Positions 1-7,184 of a stretch of 16,452 nucleotides of DNA are shown in pieces. Position numbers and translations under genes: made by a program. The notes beneath the pieces were generated by a model. That model had not been told where the DNA came from. It did no database searches and saw only the letters and a list, made by a program, of their open reading frames with translations. Origin of the DNA: an uncultured Dorea sp. (GTDB lineage Bacteria; Bacillota; Clostridia; Lachnospirales; Lachnospiraceae); NCBI GenBank assembly GCA_910579925.1, contig CAJTVY010000060.1, positions 1 through 16,452 on the forward strand, written 5' to 3'. How positions within the stretch are numbered: position 1 is the first letter of the stretch; the number at the start of each line of letters is the position of its first letter.

Positions 1-28
1 TGGCAGGTAAAAATTTTTATTTTTTTAA

Positions 29-54
29 CTGTCTACTTGACAGGGAGCGGTTCA
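29..54. mobile_element. Probable terminal inverted repeat of an IS3-family element
   Basis: Read on the minus strand, this stretch begins TGAACCGCTCCC and continues with GTAGACAG, then an A/T-rich run toward the window edge. The layout (TG at the tip, a CCC block, then GTxGACA) resembles the ends of IS150-group IS3 elements as I remember them. If so, the element body lies to the left, outside the window, and the tip at about position 54 faces mscS. No transposase sequence is visible here, so the call rests on motif resemblance alone. It could instead be a dispersed REP-like hairpin, because CTGTC and GACAG flank a 5-nt loop at 29-43. Confidence 0.35.
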
Positions 55-128
55 AAATAAAATCACAGTTTATCGGCTCTGTTACATCTGCTGAAATAAA
101 GGGAATTACAGTTTTAAAATTTCCCTTA

Positions 129-150
129 CCGGCAGTTTTCTAACTGCCGG
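129..150. terminator. Hairpin downstream of mscS, weak terminator candidate
   Basis: A perfect 9-bp stem (CCGGCAGTT with AACTGCCGG) closes a 4-nt loop about 87 bases after the mscS stop. It lacks a proper U-tract in either direction; the minus-strand RNA continues UAAGGGAAAUUUUAAAAC. It may mark the end of the lepB-to-mscS unit, or be a stabilising 3' hairpin. The rest of 1-236 shows no gene. Confidence 0.4.
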
Positions 151-236
151 GTTTACATATTAAACTCAATATTGTTCATACTTTAGAATTCGTGTCTTCT
201 GTCCGGTTCAGTAAGAGCAACGTCTGATCCAATCCG

Positions 237-1166
237 TCAACGGCCGCCTTCCATATGCACCGTCAGCTGCGGATAAGGAATCTCAATTCCCTGCTCGTCC
301 AGCGTAAGCTTGATCCTTTCCAGAAGACGCCATCTGGTGGGCCAGAAATCCTCACTCTTTACCCATGCTCTTGCTCCAAGGATGACGGCGCTGTCAGCCA
401 GCTCATCCACAAACACATTAATCTCTTCGTCCTTCATCACACATTCATCCCTGGTCAGAAGTTCCTCCACCAATGCCTTGGCTCTGCGAAGATCCGCCTG
501 ATAGGAAATAGACACCCTAAGGTCCAGCCGTCTTTCATCCTTTGCCGTTACATTGGTCAGACTGCTGTTCGTCAGCATTCCGTTTGGTATTACGATCGTC
601 TTGTTGTCAATGGTACTAAGTTTCGTATAGAAAATCTGTATCTCCTTCACAGTACCTTCGTTCTTATTGGTATCCTCGATAATATAATCCCCCACCTCAA
701 AAGGCTTGAGAATCAGAATCAGCACACCTCCCGCAAAATTCGACAGACTCCCCTGCAGGGCAAGGCCGATCGCAACGCCGCCAGAGGCAATCAGAGCTGC
801 CACAGAGGCGGTATCCACGCCGAACTTTGCTGCTATACTGAAAATAAGAAGAAAATACAGACCGAATTTTAAAAAGGAATCTACAAACTGCTGTACGCCT
901 TTATCCGCACCCGAACGCTCCAGAGAACGCCGCACCAGTTTCTGAATCCATCTGATAACAATCCTTCCAACAAAAAATATTGCCAGCGCAATGAAAACCT
1001 TCACCCCAAATGCCGCCAGCTTCGGTATACTATCCTGAATATACTGCGCAAACCGGCTCACTTCTTCTACTGTATCCTGCGTGACTTCCGCCACTTCCTC
1101 GGCGGTTGACGCAGCCACCTCGCCTGCGGTTGTTGAGGCATCATTTGCCGTTGTCAGTATCAACAT
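237..1166 (-). CDS. mscS: MscS family small-conductance mechanosensitive channel
   Basis: Integral membrane channel of the MscS family, which opens on membrane tension to release solutes during hypo-osmotic shock. From the ATG at 1166 the protein has about 309 residues, near E. coli MscS in size. An Ala/Glu/Thr-rich, probably extracytoplasmic N-terminus (about 1-45) is followed by TM1 (about 53-70) and TM2 (about 98-114). The pore-lining TM3 (about 122-160) carries the Gly/Ala-rich GGVAIGLALQGSLSNFAGG segment and then KPFEVGDYI, the family's signature. The beta and C-terminal cytoplasmic domains follow. A GTG nine bases upstream is also open, but the ATG sits 6 nt after TAGGAGTGA, so I prefer it. 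The gene follows pgeF by about a dozen bases and is probably last in the operon. Confidence 0.92.
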   Translation of the reverse strand: MLILTTANDASTTAGEVAASTAEEVAEVTQDTVEEVSRFAQYIQDSIPKLAAFGVKVFIALAIFFVGRIVIRWIQKLVRRSLERSGADKGVQQFVDSFLKFGLYFLLIFSIAAKFGVDTASVAALIASGGVAIGLALQGSLSNFAGGVLILILKPFEVGDYIIEDTNKNEGTVKEIQIFYTKLSTIDNKTIVIPNGMLTNSSLTNVTAKDERRLDLRVSISYQADLRRAKALVEELLTRDECVMKDEEINVFVDELADSAVILGARAWVKSEDFWPTRWRLLERIKLTLDEQGIEIPYPQLTVHMEGGR

Positions 1167-1177
1167 CGCTATCACTC

Positions 1178-2029
1178 CTACTTTCTAAACGCTTCTGGAC
1201 TCAGTGCAAGAAACGCACTCAGATTCCCTCTTGCCATTCCCGTGCTCCGATGAGAAAACAAAATCTCTGGATTGCAGTGTGTGCAAACATTCGTAACCGC
1301 AATATTCCCCTTTCGTACTCCCGCTTCTGTCAGCACGGCCTCATTTGCCCGCCAGAGGTCTAACTGGAATTTACCGTCATCCTTCTCATAAAAAAGCTTC
1401 GGCCACAAGGCTTCATCGAATACTTCCTTGAATTTCCCGATCACATCCGCACTGACCTCATAGCAGTCCTGGCAGATAGAAGGACCAATGGCCGCAACTA
1501 CCTGTGTCGGATCTGTCCCATACTTCTGTTCCATAAGTTCCAGAGTCACTTTCCCCATCCTTCCCACAGTCCCCCGCCATCCGGAATGGCTAAGGCCAAT
1601 AGCGCAATGAACAGGATCCACGAAAAACAACGGAACACAGTCCGCATAGAAAGTTACCAGACAGATTCCAGGCACGTCCGTCACCATTCCGTCTGTATCA
1701 AGAAACTTACCGCCCCGGTCTTTCTCCTCCACCACTGCCACATTCGTAGTATGAGTCTGGTTGGTATAAGTAAAATCCGAAGGATCCACCCCGATTGCAG
1801 CTGCAATCCTGCGCTGGTTTTCCCTGATCGCTTCCGGGTCGTCCCCTCTGGTGGTACTGATATTCATCGTTGCACAGTGTCCCTTGCTGACGCCGCCAAG
1901 CCTGGTAGAAAAACCATGCTTCACCACTTTCGTCTGCTCAAGAAGCGGAAAAGAAAGGTACGGTACATTGTTTACCTCTCTCTCATCAAATATATGCTCT
2001 TCATTCTTATATTTTAACCCAAGATTCAT
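1178..2029 (-). CDS. pgeF: Peptidoglycan editing factor PgeF (YlmD/YfiH, multicopper polyphenol oxidase-like fold)
   Basis: Member of the YfiH/YlmD (DUF152) family, long annotated as laccase or polyphenol oxidase. Later E. coli work showed the family removes wrongly incorporated residues such as L-Ser from peptidoglycan precursors; purine nucleoside activities are also reported. At 283 residues it is slightly longer than usual. The metal-binding and catalytic signature is intact: NQTH with His93, YADCVP with Cys131, and HSGWRGT with His148. STRLGGVS near residue 41 and the C-terminal CTHCNPE and FSHR segments also fit the family. It starts 14 bases after yraN behind a GGGGAT ribosome site. 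The role is known from the family; nothing here points to a special substrate. Confidence 0.92.
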   Translation of the reverse strand: MNLGLKYKNEEHIFDEREVNNVPYLSFPLLEQTKVVKHGFSTRLGGVSKGHCATMNISTTRGDDPEAIRENQRRIAAAIGVDPSDFTYTNQTHTTNVAVVEEKDRGGKFLDTDGMVTDVPGICLVTFYADCVPLFFVDPVHCAIGLSHSGWRGTVGRMGKVTLELMEQKYGTDPTQVVAAIGPSICQDCYEVSADVIGKFKEVFDEALWPKLFYEKDDGKFQLDLWRANEAVLTEAGVRKGNIAVTNVCTHCNPEILFSHRSTGMARGNLSAFLALSPEAFRK

Positions 2030-2043
2030 CTTATCATCCCCTT

Positions 2044-2403
2044 TTATCCGCCCGCATAGTCAAATGCATTCTTATAAAGTGTCGCCGCATCCCCTTGAAA
2101 ACTAATCACATCAAAACGGCAGGACAGGTCGGAAAGCCCATGACTTGCGATATAGAAAAGAGCACACTTCGAGATGATCTTCTGCTTCTTCCAATCCACA
2201 GCCTCCGCCGGATGGCCTCTTCTGTCATCCGACCTGTATTTCACTTCACAGAAAACAAGATATTCCCCATCCCTTGCAACAATGTCTATCTCGCCCATCC
2301 GGCAGCGGAAATTATATTCCAGAATCTCATAGCCCTTTTCCGTCAGATACGCTCCCGCCATACGCTCATATCTGGCGCCTGTTTTTCTCCTATTTTCCGT
2401 CAC
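2044..2403 (-). CDS. yraN: UPF0102 family protein YraN, endonuclease-like fold
   Basis: Small protein of the UPF0102/YraN family, predicted to share the restriction-endonuclease/Holliday-junction resolvase fold. The cellular role is not established. The signature lies at the centre: GEIDIVARDG followed by FCEVKYRS, which gives the Asp, Glu and Lys positions expected of a PD-(D/E)XK-like site. I place the start at the GTG at 2403 (119 residues), because AGGTGAGG lies just upstream; an in-frame GTG at 2412 has a poorer ribosome site. It lies 16-25 bases after rnhB and 14 before pgeF. rnhB next to yraN is a common arrangement in Firmicutes, which supports the assignment. Confidence 0.9.
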   Translation of the reverse strand: MTENRRKTGARYERMAGAYLTEKGYEILEYNFRCRMGEIDIVARDGEYLVFCEVKYRSDDRRGHPAEAVDWKKQKIISKCALFYIASHGLSDLSCRFDVISFQGDAATLYKNAFDYAGG

Positions 2404-2428
2404 AGACCTCACCTGCCTTCAAAGTATT

Positions 2429-3088
2429 TCACACATATTTCCCGATAAAGGTCATCCTGTGTATGGGCGACGGCCCTTGCTTTTTCAGTCCCGCAATATG
2501 GGCTTTCGTGCCGTATCCTTTGTTGCTGGCAAAATCATAACCGGGAATCACCCTGTCATATTCCTCCATCAGACGGTCCCTTGTCACTTTGGCAATAATA
2601 CTTGCGGCTGCAATGGACACGCTCTTTTCATCTCCTTTAATAATAGGAACCTGAAAAATATCCACCTCCGGGATGGTGACGGCATCATTGAGCAGTACGT
2701 CGGGACGTATTCCCAGGTTCTCAATCGCCATACCCATCGCTTCATAGGTTGCCTTGAGAATATTGACCTCATCAATCCTGGCCGGGCTTACCATGCCGAT
2801 TCCCGTTGCGATCGCCTTCTCCATAATCTCATCGTACAAGGCCTCCCTCTTCTTTGGGGAAAGCTGCTTCGAATCATTCACCCAGAGAATCTCGCACTCC
2901 TCTGGCAGAATCACCGCGCCAGCCACAACCGGCCCTGCAAGCGGCCCCCTGCCCACCTCGTCAATTCCACAGATAGCTCCATACCCTCCATACTCTCTCT
3001 CATAAGTACGCATAGTATCAAGCCTTGCCCTCTCTTTCGCAAGTTTCTCCTCCTGTTTCCTGCGCTTTTCTTCCTCCCGCTTATTCAT
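2429..3088 (-). CDS. rnhB: Ribonuclease HII
   Basis: Cytoplasmic RNase HII, which nicks RNA in RNA-DNA hybrids and 5' of single ribonucleotides misincorporated in DNA, feeding ribonucleotide excision repair. The 219-residue protein has a charged Lys/Glu-rich N-terminal helix (about 1-30), then GIDEVGRGPLAGP, which supplies Asp43, Glu44 and the GRG substrate-reading motif. Asp135 and Asp171 (in VTRDRLM) complete the DEDD metal site. NDSKQLSPKKR is the usual following motif. Its ATG overlaps the end of the upstream lepB by 8 bases (ATGAATAA), which suggests translational coupling. All catalytic residues are visible, so the enzyme should be active. Confidence 0.95.
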   Translation of the reverse strand: MNKREEEKRRKQEEKLAKERARLDTMRTYEREYGGYGAICGIDEVGRGPLAGPVVAGAVILPEECEILWVNDSKQLSPKKREALYDEIMEKAIATGIGMVSPARIDEVNILKATYEAMGMAIENLGIRPDVLLNDAVTIPEVDIFQVPIIKGDEKSVSIAAASIIAKVTRDRLMEEYDRVIPGYDFASNKGYGTKAHIAGLKKQGPSPIHRMTFIGKYV

Positions 3089-3638
3089 GCCGGATCACTC
3101 CCATCTTATCAAAAGGATAGATCCGAACCCAGGCCTTTCCGATCAGATTCTCCCGTTTCAGAACTCCCACACTGGGGTCGCGGCTGTCAGAACTATGGTT
3201 CCGGTTATCTCCAAGAACGAAATATTCATCCTCTCCCAGTTCAATCGGCTCCGCCGCAATCCCGGGCGAATCCATCACCTCGGCTCCGTAAACGTCGCTT
3301 GTGAGCTGTTCTCCGTCCACGTAGACATACCCGTCCGCCACCTGGACCGTCTCACCCGGCAGGCCGATGATCCGCTTGATATAAAAAGTATTCTCCTCAT
3401 GCTGATAGGGAAATACGATGATGTCAAAACGCTTCGGCTCCCGGAAACGATATGACAGCTTATCCACGATCAGATTGTCCCCGTCACTTAAGGTCGTCTC
3501 CATCGAGGAACCGCTGACCCGTGTCCTCTGTCCCACAAAAGTGATAATCAGGTATGTCAGTCCGATGATAATAAGTATATATACGATCCATCCTGCCAGT
3601 TCCCTGAGAATGCTCCTCTCTTCTTCTTGCCTTGCCAT
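3081..3638 (-). CDS. lepB: Signal peptidase I (second copy in the cluster)
   Basis: Membrane-bound S26 serine protease that removes signal peptides from secreted proteins on the outer face of the membrane. At 185 residues it has the short Gram-positive layout: a cytoplasmic N-terminus, one membrane segment (about 17-35), then the catalytic domain. The nucleophile is Ser45 in VSGSSM and the general base is Lys88 in YIKRIIGLPGE. GDNRNHSSDSR is the C-terminal family box. A strong AAGGAGATAAAG site precedes the ATG. It lies directly after rbgA and overlaps rnhB. It is clearly divergent from the lepB at 4584-5192, so this is not a recent tandem duplication. Confidence 0.95.
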   Translation of the reverse strand: MARQEEERSILRELAGWIVYILIIIGLTYLIITFVGQRTRVSGSSMETTLSDGDNLIVDKLSYRFREPKRFDIIVFPYQHEENTFYIKRIIGLPGETVQVADGYVYVDGEQLTSDVYGAEVMDSPGIAAEPIELGEDEYFVLGDNRNHSSDSRDPSVGVLKRENLIGKAWVRIYPFDKMGVIRHE

Positions 3639-3665
3639 TACTTTATCTCCTTCTTCATACTTCCA

Positions 3666-4577
3666 TCATATTTCCCGTGGATATTCCAGAGTCAGCCGCC
3701 CGATCCTTCCATTACGAAAATCATCCAGCAGAAGGATTGCCGCTTTTTCTGTATCCAGTTCATTCCCCCTCAGAAGACAATGCCTGCTTTCTGCAATCCT
3801 CTCAAGCATCCGGTATGGATCCGCAGCCGCCTGTCTGTCTGCGCCGACATCATCTGCTCCGTCCATATGATCTGTATTGACAGCCTCATCTGTATCTATC
3901 CGATATTTCTCTTCAAGTATGCCCGGATAATATAGGTCAAGCGACCGGATCAGTTCTGCCGCCAGTTCTTCTGTATTCAGAATCTCATCCTTTATAGATC
4001 CGATAAAAGCCATCCGAAGTCCCACCTGCTGGTCTTCAAACTTCGGCCACAGGATCCCCGGGGTATCCAGAAGTTCCACCTGCTTATTCAGACGGATCCA
4101 CTGCTTCCCCTTGGTGACTCCCGGCTTATTCCCAGTCTTTGCACAAGCCTTGCCAGCCAGGGAATTGATAAATGTAGACTTACCCACATTGGGAATTCCT
4201 ACCACCATCGCCCGTACAGGACGGTTTCGAATCCCTCTCTTCCTGTCTCTCTCAATCTTCTCCTTACAGGCCTCTTGAATCACCCCGTGAACCGGCTTCA
4301 TTCCGCTGTTCTTCCTGGAATTCACCTTAGCCACAAGAAAGCCCCTGCCCTTGAAATACTCTTCCCAGGCGTCATTCCACCGTTCTTCTGCCAGATCCGC
4401 CTTATTAAGCAGGATCAGCCTTGCCTTATTTTTCCCAAGGTCGTCAATATCCGGATTCCGGCTGCTTAATGGAATCCTTGCGTCCACAAGCTCAATCACC
4501 AGGTCAACCAGCTTCATATTCTCCTGCATCATCCGCTTTGCCTTCGTCATATGACCCGGATACCATTGAAAATGCAT
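3666..4577 (-). CDS. rbgA: Ribosome biogenesis GTPase YlqF/RbgA
   Basis: Circularly permuted GTPase needed for late assembly of the 50S subunit in Firmicutes. The permuted order is visible: NKAD (G4, residues 58-61), then the P-loop GIPNVGKST (127-135), then DTPG (171-174). The N-terminus WYPGHMTKAKR is the family signature and includes the His used in RbgA catalysis. The C-terminal helical domain should contact 23S rRNA. The 303-residue protein carries an acidic, Asp/Ala-rich stretch at about 228-254 that looks like a lineage-specific loop. It starts 6 bases after one lepB and is followed by another, so the three are probably co-transcribed. Confidence 0.95.
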   Translation of the reverse strand: MHFQWYPGHMTKAKRMMQENMKLVDLVIELVDARIPLSSRNPDIDDLGKNKARLILLNKADLAEERWNDAWEEYFKGRGFLVAKVNSRKNSGMKPVHGVIQEACKEKIERDRKRGIRNRPVRAMVVGIPNVGKSTFINSLAGKACAKTGNKPGVTKGKQWIRLNKQVELLDTPGILWPKFEDQQVGLRMAFIGSIKDEILNTEELAAELIRSLDLYYPGILEEKYRIDTDEAVNTDHMDGADDVGADRQAAADPYRMLERIAESRHCLLRGNELDTEKAAILLLDDFRNGRIGRLTLEYPREI

Positions 4578-4583
4578 ATTTTT

Positions 4584-5192
4584 CTACTCCTTATGTTTAA
4601 TCCATCCAAAATGATCCCCAAAAGAAATGACAAACCAGGCCTTGCCATAGATATACTCCCGCTTTACATTTCCTACATCCGCATTTCGGCTGTCCTCACT
4701 GCTGGCGCGATTATCTCCCAGAACAAAATACTCGTCTCCCGCAAGTTTTACCTTTTCTGTCACGATTCCCACTTCGTCTATGTCTGTGGTTTCATATTCT
4801 TCCTCTAGCCTCTCCCCGTCAATATAGACCCGGTTCTCCATAATCTCTACCGTCTCTCCCGGCAGGCCGATAATCCGCTTCGTGTAATAATGGACATTCT
4901 CATTCCCTTTCGGCTTAAAGATGATAATGTCCCCCCGCTTTGGAGTGGTTGCATTATAAATGATCCGGTTCACCAGGACCACATCCCCATTACCAAGAAT
5001 CGGCTTCATGGAATCTCCTACGGTACTCACCTGCTGTCCGAAATACCAGACACTCACAAATGCCAGAAGGCATACCACGCCAATTTTAAAAACCCACATT
5101 CCGATGGCCGCCAGCTTCTTAAGGTCAATGTGGAATCCGACTTTCCGTCTTCTGATTCTTTTAAAAAAACGTCTCTTCCGTCTGCGTCCCAT
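4584..5192 (-). CDS. lepB: Signal peptidase I (first copy in the cluster)
   Basis: S26 signal peptidase I of 202 residues, anchored by one transmembrane segment (about 34-51) after an unusually basic N-terminus with many Arg and Lys in the first 26 residues. The catalytic Ser61 lies in GDSMKP and Lys105 in YYTKRIIGLPGE. GDNRASSEDSR forms the terminal family box. It is the first gene after the rplS terminator and begins behind a GGGGAG ribosome site, so it probably opens the lepB-rbgA-lepB-rnhB-yraN-pgeF-mscS unit. I could not find a convincing promoter in the short gap, so readthrough from rplS is possible. Confidence 0.95.
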   Translation of the reverse strand: MGRRRKRRFFKRIRRRKVGFHIDLKKLAAIGMWVFKIGVVCLLAFVSVWYFGQQVSTVGDSMKPILGNGDVVLVNRIIYNATTPKRGDIIIFKPKGNENVHYYTKRIIGLPGETVEIMENRVYIDGERLEEEYETTDIDEVGIVTEKVKLAGDEYFVLGDNRASSEDSRNADVGNVKREYIYGKAWFVISFGDHFGWIKHKE

Positions 5193-5210
5193 GTACTCCC
5201 CTTATATCAG

Positions 5211-5246
5211 AAAAAGGACAATATACGCTATGTACTTGTCCTTTTT
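5211..5246. terminator. Rho-independent terminator after rplS
   Basis: An 11-bp stem, AAAAAGGACAA pairing with TTGTCCTTTTT, with a 14-nt loop, ten bases past the rplS stop. On the minus strand the 3' arm ends in a run of U, as expected for intrinsic termination. The A-run on the other side means it could also work on the plus strand. It separates the ffh-rplS unit from the lepB unit. Confidence 0.8.
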
Positions 5247-5256
5247 AACCCGTCTC

Positions 5257-5604
5257 TTATTTTACTAACTCTTTTACCTTCGCCCTCTTGCCGACACGGT
5301 CTCTTAAGTAGAACAGTTTCGCTCTTCTTACTTTACCTCTTCTGACAACTTCTACCTTTTCAACGTTCGGTGAGTGAAGCGGCCATGTCTTCTCAACCCC
5401 GACACCGTTAGAATTCTTTCTTACGGTAAATGTGGCTCTTGATCCGCCGCCCTGTCTCTTAAGGACTGTTCCCTCAAACACCTGGATTCTCTCACGGTTT
5501 CCTTCTTTGATCTTGCCGTATACCTTAACGGTATCTCCCACATGGAATTCAGGCGCATTCTCTTTCAGCTGCTCTTCTTCAATCTTCTTAATAATATCGT
5601 TCAT
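5257..5604 (-). CDS. rplS: 50S ribosomal protein L19
   Basis: Ribosomal protein L19, at the 30S-50S interface of the large subunit. The 115-residue length and the run of conserved segments fit the family: FHVGDTVKVYGKIKEG at about 20-35, RIQVFEGTVL, FTVRKNSNGVGVEKTWPLHSP, and a basic C-terminus with RRAKLFYLRDRVGK. A textbook AAGGAGGT site stands 7 bases before the ATG. The gene follows trmD, the usual bacterial order, but it also has its own promoter and leader hairpin (separate entries), so its dose can be set independently of the upstream enzymes. A terminator follows at once. Confidence 0.98.
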   Translation of the reverse strand: MNDIIKKIEEEQLKENAPEFHVGDTVKVYGKIKEGNRERIQVFEGTVLKRQGGGSRATFTVRKNSNGVGVEKTWPLHSPNVEKVEVVRRGKVRRAKLFYLRDRVGKRAKVKELVK

Positions 5605-5676
5605 TGTGTGACCTCCTTATATTCTGGATGTTCTTAATACATTCGTACCAGAGGACCATCTCTCTTCTTCACAACG
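5605..5676 (-). ncRNA. Candidate L19 (rplS) mRNA leader
   Basis: Between the predicted transcription start (about 5676) and the L19 start codon the RNA can form one hairpin at 5623-5652. Outer stem UCUGG with CCAGA (5 bp), a one-sided 5-nt bulge, inner stem AUGU with ACAU (4 bp) and a 7-nt loop. It ends 4-5 bases before the AGGAGGU ribosome site. A short bulged hairpin just upstream of rplS is what the known L19 leader of low-GC Gram-positives is for, namely autogenous control. I infer membership from position and shape; I did not score a covariance model. Confidence 0.5.
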
Positions 5677-5678
5677 TG

Positions 5679-6494
5679 TTACATTTTACCACATTCGTCG
5701 TCTCTTGACAAGAGTTTTCTTTCGATTTCCGTCAACCGGGCTTTTTCAAGCAGATCCGGCCTAAGTTTTGCCGTTCGGAGAACAGACTGTTCCCTGCGCC
5801 ATTTTTCAATATTAGCATGATGACCAGAAAGCAGGATCTCCGGGACACGCCTGTCATGCCAGACCTCCGGTCTGGAATACTGCGGGTACTCAAGAAGATT
5901 ATCCTGGAAACTCTCAAACTCTGCGGACACGTCATTATGAAGGACGCCTGGCACAAGCCTGGAAATCGCGTCTACCATAATCATGGCAGGCAGTTCCCCG
6001 CCGGTGAGAATGTAATCCCCGATCGACACATAGTCCGTCACAATCTCCTCTAACACACGTTCGTCGATTCCTTCATAATGGCCGCAGAGGAATACCAGAT
6101 CCTCTTCTTTTGCCAGTTCCTCCGCCATTCCCTGGCTGAAGGTCTTTCCCTGTGGGGAAAGGAAGATCACCCGCGGCTTCCCCGTCTTCTCCTCATTGTC
6201 CAGGATATTCTCCTGATCTTCAGAAGGATACTCCTTGCTCACGGTTGTGCGGCGGGTTACGATCATGTTCTCCACAGCCTGGTAAGCCTGGTATACCGGT
6301 TCTGCCTGCATTAACATCCCGGCTCCCCCTCCATAAGGATAGTCGTCTACACTGTTATGCTTATTAAATGCATAATCTCTTATATTGACTGCTTCAACAG
6401 ACAGAATACCTTTTGCCATTGCTCTTCCGATGATACTGGTGTCCAGTCCCTGCCTCACCATTTCCGGGAATAACGTCATAATATAAAAATGCAT
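5679..6494 (-). CDS. trmD: tRNA (guanine-N1)-methyltransferase TrmD
   Basis: SAM-dependent SPOUT methyltransferase that makes m1G37 next to the anticodon, which prevents +1 frameshifting. The knotted AdoMet site is readable: SPQG (113-116), GHYEGIDER (138-146) and IGDYILTGGE (158-167). GGGAGM at 55-60 and YPQYSRPE at 203-210 are further family boxes. The 271 residues include an insert of roughly 20 hydrophilic residues (about 82-107) between the first helical region and the PRVIFLSPQG strand, absent from the E. coli enzyme as I recall it. It follows rimM and precedes rplS, the classic rpsP-rimM-trmD-rplS order. The last codons overlap the -10 element of the rplS promoter. Confidence 0.97.
   Translation of the reverse strand: MHFYIMTLFPEMVRQGLDTSIIGRAMAKGILSVEAVNIRDYAFNKHNSVDDYPYGGGAGMLMQAEPVYQAYQAVENMIVTRRTTVSKEYPSEDQENILDNEEKTGKPRVIFLSPQGKTFSQGMAEELAKEEDLVFLCGHYEGIDERVLEEIVTDYVSIGDYILTGGELPAMIMVDAISRLVPGVLHNDVSAEFESFQDNLLEYPQYSRPEVWHDRRVPEILLSGHHANIEKWRREQSVLRTAKLRPDLLEKARLTEIERKLLSRDDECGKM
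5683..5711 (-). promoter_or_regulatory. Sigma-A type promoter for rplS
   Basis: On the minus strand, TTGTCA (5706-5711) and TAAAAT (5683-5688) are separated by exactly 17 bases, close to consensus. Both boxes lie inside the 3' end of trmD, and transcription should start near 5676, giving a leader of about 72 nt. It lets L19 be made independently of the upstream genes. Confidence 0.65.
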
Positions 6495-6546
6495 CTTTCC
6501 TGCTCCTATCTGTTTTGCTCTTCCACCCTGAAATCCGGCCTTACCG

Positions 6547-7053
6547 TCAGATCAGCCCGTCCATTACATGAATCTTCATCTTTCTGCCAGGGATATCTAC
6601 CTCTAAGATACAGTCTTTGATTGCCGGGACAAGAACCTCGCCCGCCGTTTTATGTGCGATCACATATACATCATTTGCCCCGGTCTCCATCACGTCCTTA
6701 AGAACGCCAAAATCCTCTCCCTGATCTGTAACCACCTGCATCCCGATCATATCCGCAATATAATATTCATCCTCTTCAAGTGGAACGGCAGCGCTTCGTT
6801 CCACCAGAAGCGGACAGCGTTTATATCGTTCTATATCATTAATGTTATCATAGCCCTTGAATTTCAGTATTACAAACTGCTTGAAATACCTGACGTTTTC
6901 AATCTCTAAAGTCAGCGTTCCTTTCCCGGTATCAAGCAGAACCTGTTTCAGATCCTCAAACCGCGCAGCATCATCGGTTGTGGGAAACACCTTCACTTCT
7001 CCTCGGATTCCATGTGTCTGGGTAATCACCCCGACCTGAAATAAATCTTCCAT
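6547..7053 (-). CDS. rimM: 16S rRNA processing/ribosome maturation factor RimM
   Basis: RimM binds S19 and helps mature the head of the 30S subunit. The 168-residue protein has the two expected parts: an N-terminal RimM domain (about 1-85) opening with VGVITQTHGIRGEVKVFPTTDD, the family signature, and a C-terminal PRC-barrel (about 92-168) with YYIADMIGMQV, GVLKDVMETGANDVYVI and EVLVPAIKDCI. The ATG is preceded by AAGGGGGAGA about 10 bases away. It lies between khpA and trmD as in many Firmicutes, but a 131-base structured gap separates it from khpA. Confidence 0.96.
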   Translation of the reverse strand: MEDLFQVGVITQTHGIRGEVKVFPTTDDAARFEDLKQVLLDTGKGTLTLEIENVRYFKQFVILKFKGYDNINDIERYKRCPLLVERSAAVPLEEDEYYIADMIGMQVVTDQGEDFGVLKDVMETGANDVYVIAHKTAGEVLVPAIKDCILEVDIPGRKMKIHVMDGLI

Positions 7054-7184
7054 AATAAATAAGTCTCCCCCTTAACTTACCCTTTTGCCGGCTCCATCAT
7101 TCCTGAACGTGTCGGCAGACGGGTATGAATAAGGACAGATCGCAATATCCTGCGTCTGTCCCCGGATGAATGGGTATCCACTAT
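7054..7184 (-). other. Structured intergenic RNA between khpA and rimM
   Basis: This 131-base gap is the longest in the ffh-rplS unit. Two hairpins can form: a strong one at 7133-7161 (GGACAGA with UCTGTCC, then CGCA with UGCG around a 6-nt loop, one bulged base) and a weaker one at 7086-7117 (TGCCGAC with GCCGGCA, one mismatch). Neither is followed by a U-run, so they do not look like terminators. They could be a processing site, an attenuating structure, or a rimM leader. Confidence 0.45.

Noticed and set aside
255..872. Plus-strand open frame of 205 codons
   Set aside because: It lies antisense to mscS, has no ribosome site and no family likeness; its composition is that of a complementary-strand shadow.
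2459..3304. Plus-strand open frame of 281 codons, the longest on that strand
   Set aside because: It runs antisense across rnhB and the end of lepB, both of which have intact catalytic motifs; no recognisable protein and no initiation signal.
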